DNA of 8,028 nucleotides from an uncultured Cloacibacillus sp. (GTDB lineage Bacteria; Synergistota; Synergistia; Synergistales; Synergistaceae), in contig UQVV01000078.1 in the NCBI GenBank assembly GCA_900544635.1, positions 1 to 8,028 of the forward strand, given 5' to 3'. Positions 5,499-8,028 of the stretch are shown here, piece after piece. The notes beneath the pieces were generated by a model. That model did not search any database, had not been told where the DNA came from, and saw nothing but the letters and a program-made list of their open reading frames with translations. Each line of letters opens with the position of its first letter. Position 1 is the first letter of the stretch. The position numbers were made by a program, and so were the translations under genes.

Positions 5499-5537
5499 GT
5501 GCTTTGCTTTGTACTTGTTTCCGTGACGTGGGCGGGG

Positions 5538-8028
5538 CTACATCTCCTCGGCGTACTCCATGCCGCCGTTGTGGAAATATAGCTCCGCCTTGCGCTCGCG
5601 GAAGTTCTTGATGCGGTCCCAGCCGTCGCTGTGGAGGAAGCCGTTGTTATTGCCCCTCACGTAGACGCCCTCGAGGTCGTAGCCGAGGTTGTTCGGGTTG
5701 AAGACGCCGTCCGGGCCGAAGCTTCCCGCTATCTGCGCGGAGAAGACCGTCATATACATGCCGCCCGTCTCGGGGTCGGGGACGAAGACGATCAGCGAGT
5801 TCGCGTTGTTGAAGGCCGCCAGGCCGTCGGCCGCGGTCACGCCGTTCTGCGAAACCTCGCCCTTCGTCAGGAAGACCTTCAGCATCGGCAGCGACCAGCC
5901 GTCGTAATTCTTCCACGTCGAGCCGAAATCGAAGCCCTCGTAGCTCTCGCTCTCCATCCGGTCGAGCGCGGGAATTACGAAATTCGCCGAGCCGTCGCCG
6001 CTCACGAACGAATAGGTGTTCTCCTTCGTGCTACTACTGCTGGCGCTGCCGATGAGCTTGCCGTTCGTGTTCCATGCGTAGACGTTCTTCACTGCGCCGT
6101 CGTTCGTGCCGACCGCGTTGCCCTTGGCGCCGCTGCCGTTTACGGCCGTCGTGTTGTAGGCGTCGGTCAGCGTGCCTTTCTTTTCGTTATGTCCGACAAG
6201 GCCGCCGACGTTGTCCACGCCGGATATGCTTCCCGTCGCTTCCGCGTCGCCCGTCATGACGGTGTTGAAGACCTCGCTGATGCTTCCGTTGTTCGTACCC
6301 GCGATGCCGCCGATGTTCTGCTGCCCGTTCACGTTGCCCGTGTTGTAGCCAGCGGTGAGCTTGCCTTCGTTATTTCCTATAAGCCCGCCGACATTCGTGC
6401 CTCCGCTGACGCGCCCGTTGTTATAGATTTTGTGGACGTACATCGTGCCGGCTTCGTTGCGTCCGCCGATGACCGAGCCTGTGTTCTTTCCTATCAGACC
6501 GCCGACGTTCTCTCCGCTGCCGGCGTTTACATAACCGGTGTTCGCCAGAGTCGAGCCGGAAATGGTTCCGCTGTTGACGCCGATGAGCCCGCCGGTGTTG
6601 TCGCCGCCGTCCACGTTCCCGCTGTTCGTGAGCTTGGAGTTTGTTATATTTCCGTTGTTGACGCCGATGACGCCGCCGGTGCCGTGGTCGTCACTTTTGC
6701 CGGAAACGCTTCCTGTGTTGACAAGCTCAACGTTATTGAGGCCGGCTTCGTTCTCGTAGAATATTCCCGCCGCGCCGCCGTTTTCAGCCGTCACAGTTCC
6801 GCTGTTGGTTATCTTGCCGCCGTCGTGCGAGCTCTTGTTGATTGCGGCGACGCCGCCGACGTGTGAATAGCCGAAGACGTTTCCGCTGTTGCCAGCGTTT
6901 TCAAGCACGGCATTTTCTGCATTTACGCCGGTTATGCCGCCGACGTATTCGGCCTCTGACGCGGAGACGTCGCCGGTGTTGTGCGCGTTGGTTATCGTGC
7001 CGCTGTTCGTTCCCATTACGCCGCCGAAGTACTTCGCGCCCTTGCCGCTTACGTCGAGGTTTATCGACGTGTTGACGTTCTCTATCACGCCTCCGGCCTG
7101 GTTCTCGCCCGCAACGCCGCCGACGTACTGATTGCCCTTCACGCTTCCTTCGTTAACGAGGTTCATGTTTCCGGTTATCTCGCCCGCGTTCGTCCCGACG
7201 ATGCCGCCGACGTAATTTTCACCGCTGATTTCCGCGGCTATGGCGTTGGAGATGCTCATGACCCGTCCGTCTTCTGCGTTGTGGCCGACTATGCCTCCGA
7301 CGTTGCTTTCGCCGCTTATGGTTCCGGTGTTCCTGCCGTGACGGATGTCTCCATAGTTGTCTCCGACGATACCGCCGACGTTCTCGGCTTTATTGTTGCC
7401 CGCAGCTGAACCGGTGACGGCGGTGACACTTCCTGTGTTGACTACATTGCGTGCTTCTCCAACAATTGCACCGCTTACGATGCCATAGCGGTTGTCATTT
7501 TTGCCTACAATACCGCCTACGTTAGACGCGCCTATGACTGCGGATTCGTTATAGGCGTTAAATATGTATGTGTAGTTTACTCCTGTGATACCACCGACAT
7601 ATTCGTTCGACGTACTGGCGAAAGCTCCGTATGAACCGTTTGTCGCTCCGTATGCCGTGGCACCGACGATGAAGCCCTCGTTTATGCCGGTAATGCCGCC
7701 CAGTCCGTGCATTTTTTGGGCGGCGGACGACGCATGTACATTCGTCAGTACGGCGCTTGTGCTGGAAACGGTGTATTCACCGTTGACCATTCCGTATAGA
7801 TCTCCGATGAAAGCCCCAGCGCCGCTGTTAATCCCGGCAATGCCGCCAGCTACCGTCATATCTGCGGTGGTCTTATCGTTTTCACTCGCTATGACGGTGT
7901 CAGATACATTGACTTTATCTACAATGCCGAAGTTGACTCCGACAATGCCGCCGGCGGCTCCTACTGTGACAGAAGTCCCGGCGTCTTTTCCGGCGCTTTC
8001 TCCTCTAATCACATCAGTCGTCGCGTCC
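5538..8028 (-). CDS. Large GLUG-repeat, adhesin-like secreted/surface protein; N-terminus outside window
   Basis: The frame is open from the window end (8027) to TAG at 5538-5540, giving the C-terminal 829 residues; the GTG at 8012 is not a start, because the frame continues upstream without a stop. About 18 canonical turns of the form GG(I/V/L)xGxN(x)G plus two decayed ones (GAAGIFYENE, GNAVGTND) recur every 30-50 residues, usually after NxGxVxGxxN. This is the pattern of GLUG-motif proteins, which are predicted to fold as a right-handed beta-helix and are common in bacterial surface adhesins and filamentous-haemagglutinin-like proteins. After the array comes a segment like WKNYDGWSLPMLKVFL (about 5875-5915), which often closes such arrays, then some 100 unrecognised residues. 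No LPxTG motif, autotransporter barrel or terminal transmembrane helix is seen, so anchoring or secretion must depend on the missing N-terminus or a partner. Asn, Gly, Ser and Thr are abundant, as expected. Ligand unknown. Confidence 0.9.
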   Translation of the reverse strand, partial: DATTDVIRGESAGKDAGTSVTVGAAGGIVGVNFGIVDKVNVSDTVIASENDKTTADMTVAGGIAGINSGAGAFIGDLYGMVNGEYTVSSTSAVLTNVHASSAAQKMHGLGGITGINEGFIVGATAYGATNGSYGAFASTSNEYVGGITGVNYTYIFNAYNESAVIGASNVGGIVGKNDNRYGIVSGAIVGEARNVVNTGSVTAVTGSAAGNNKAENVGGIVGDNYGDIRHGRNTGTISGESNVGGIVGHNAEDGRVMSISNAIAAEISGENYVGGIVGTNAGEITGNMNLVNEGSVKGNQYVGGVAGENQAGGVIENVNTSINLDVSGKGAKYFGGVMGTNSGTITNAHNTGDVSASEAEYVGGITGVNAENAVLENAGNSGNVFGYSHVGGVAAINKSSHDGGKITNSGTVTAENGGAAGIFYENEAGLNNVELVNTGSVSGKSDDHGTGGVIGVNNGNITNSKLTNSGNVDGGDNTGGLIGVNSGTISGSTLANTGYVNAGSGENVGGLIGKNTGSVIGGRNEAGTMYVHKIYNNGRVSGGTNVGGLIGNNEGKLTAGYNTGNVNGQQNIGGIAGTNNGSISEVFNTVMTGDAEATGSISGVDNVGGLVGHNEKKGTLTDAYNTTAVNGSGAKGNAVGTNDGAVKNVYAWNTNGKLIGSASSSSTKENTYSFVSGDGSANFVIPALDRMESESYEGFDFGSTWKNYDGWSLPMLKVFLTKGEVSQNGVTAADGLAAFNNANSLIVFVPDPETGGMYMTVFSAQIAGSFGPDGVFNPNNLGYDLEGVYVRGNNNGFLHSDGWDRIKNFRERKAELYFHNGGMEYAEEM
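6096..7952 (-). repeat. GLUG-type protein repeat array (about 20 turns)
   Basis: From GGIVGVNFG (7926-7952) to GNAVGTNDG (6096-6122), the glycine-rich GGxxGxN turn recurs about 20 times, with variable spacing. The DNA repeats are diverged at third positions, so the array is old or under selection rather than a recent tandem duplication. Residue 1 of each turn pair is nearly invariant Gly, and the Asn at the end is kept in almost every turn, as in beta-helix ladders. Confidence 0.85.

Larger units (their letters stand above)
5046..5537. other. Gene-free region filled with dispersed repeats and hairpins
   Basis: No convincing gene lies here. Short open frames on both strands translate to peptides typical of conserved intergenic repeats (for example containing CVKRGMTI twice, or RHSALDAES), not of real proteins. 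The space holds two direct repeat copies, inverted partners, a GC hairpin at 5425-5442 and the terminator of the large repetitive gene. Confidence 0.7.

Noticed and set aside
5631..6866. 411-codon open frame on the plus strand inside the GLUG gene
   Set aside because: It mirrors the repetitive coding pattern of the minus strand (valine/alanine/aspartate periodicity from GGxxGxN codons). No ribosome binding site or known domain supports it.

Overview
The window looks like a chromosomal segment of a high-GC anaerobic bacterium. The clearest evidence is a redox operon with a PAS-domain [FeFe]-hydrogenase homologue linked to a SpoIIE-type (PP2C) phosphatase, an arrangement known from Synergistota, Thermotogae and Clostridia. 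The absence of any other sporulation gene, the GC-rich codons and the very long GLUG-type surface protein make a Synergistota-like gut or oral anaerobe my best guess. That assignment is inference; no rRNA or other marker is present. All supported genes lie on the minus strand, so the biological order runs from high to low coordinates.

Positions 8028 to 5538 hold the C-terminal 829 residues of a large repetitive secreted or surface protein with about 20 GG(I/V/L)xGxN turns, cut at its N-terminus by the window edge and followed by a hairpin terminator (5471-5498). Positions 5046-5537 carry no gene. They hold a dispersed-repeat cluster: two direct 59-bp copies at 81% identity, an inverted copy giving one unit a MITE-like form, a second inverted pair, and GC-rich hairpins. 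Repeat copy 5077-5135 supplies a consensus -10 box for the next gene.

Positions 5045-4530 encode an unrecognised 171-residue multi-pass membrane protein. Positions 4448-3225 encode an orphan AAA_14/DUF4143 ATPase. Its promoter (4489-4517) is followed by a perfect 22-bp palindrome centred on the predicted transcription start, an arrangement expected of an operator.

Positions 3111-1 form one tightly coupled operon: a small thioredoxin-like [2Fe-2S] ferredoxin (TTG start), a sensory-type [FeFe]-hydrogenase homologue with ferredoxin, H-cluster, extra Fe-S and PAS modules, and a SpoIIE-family Ser/Thr phosphatase that runs off the window. The genes overlap by 4 and about 20 bases. The likely logic is redox or H2 sensing by the hydrogenase-like protein, electron exchange with the ferredoxin, and signal output through the phosphatase, probably to control a catalytic hydrogenase encoded nearby. 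The H-cluster cysteines are all kept, but several residues typical of catalytic enzymes are replaced, which favours a sensor over a bulk H2 catalyst.
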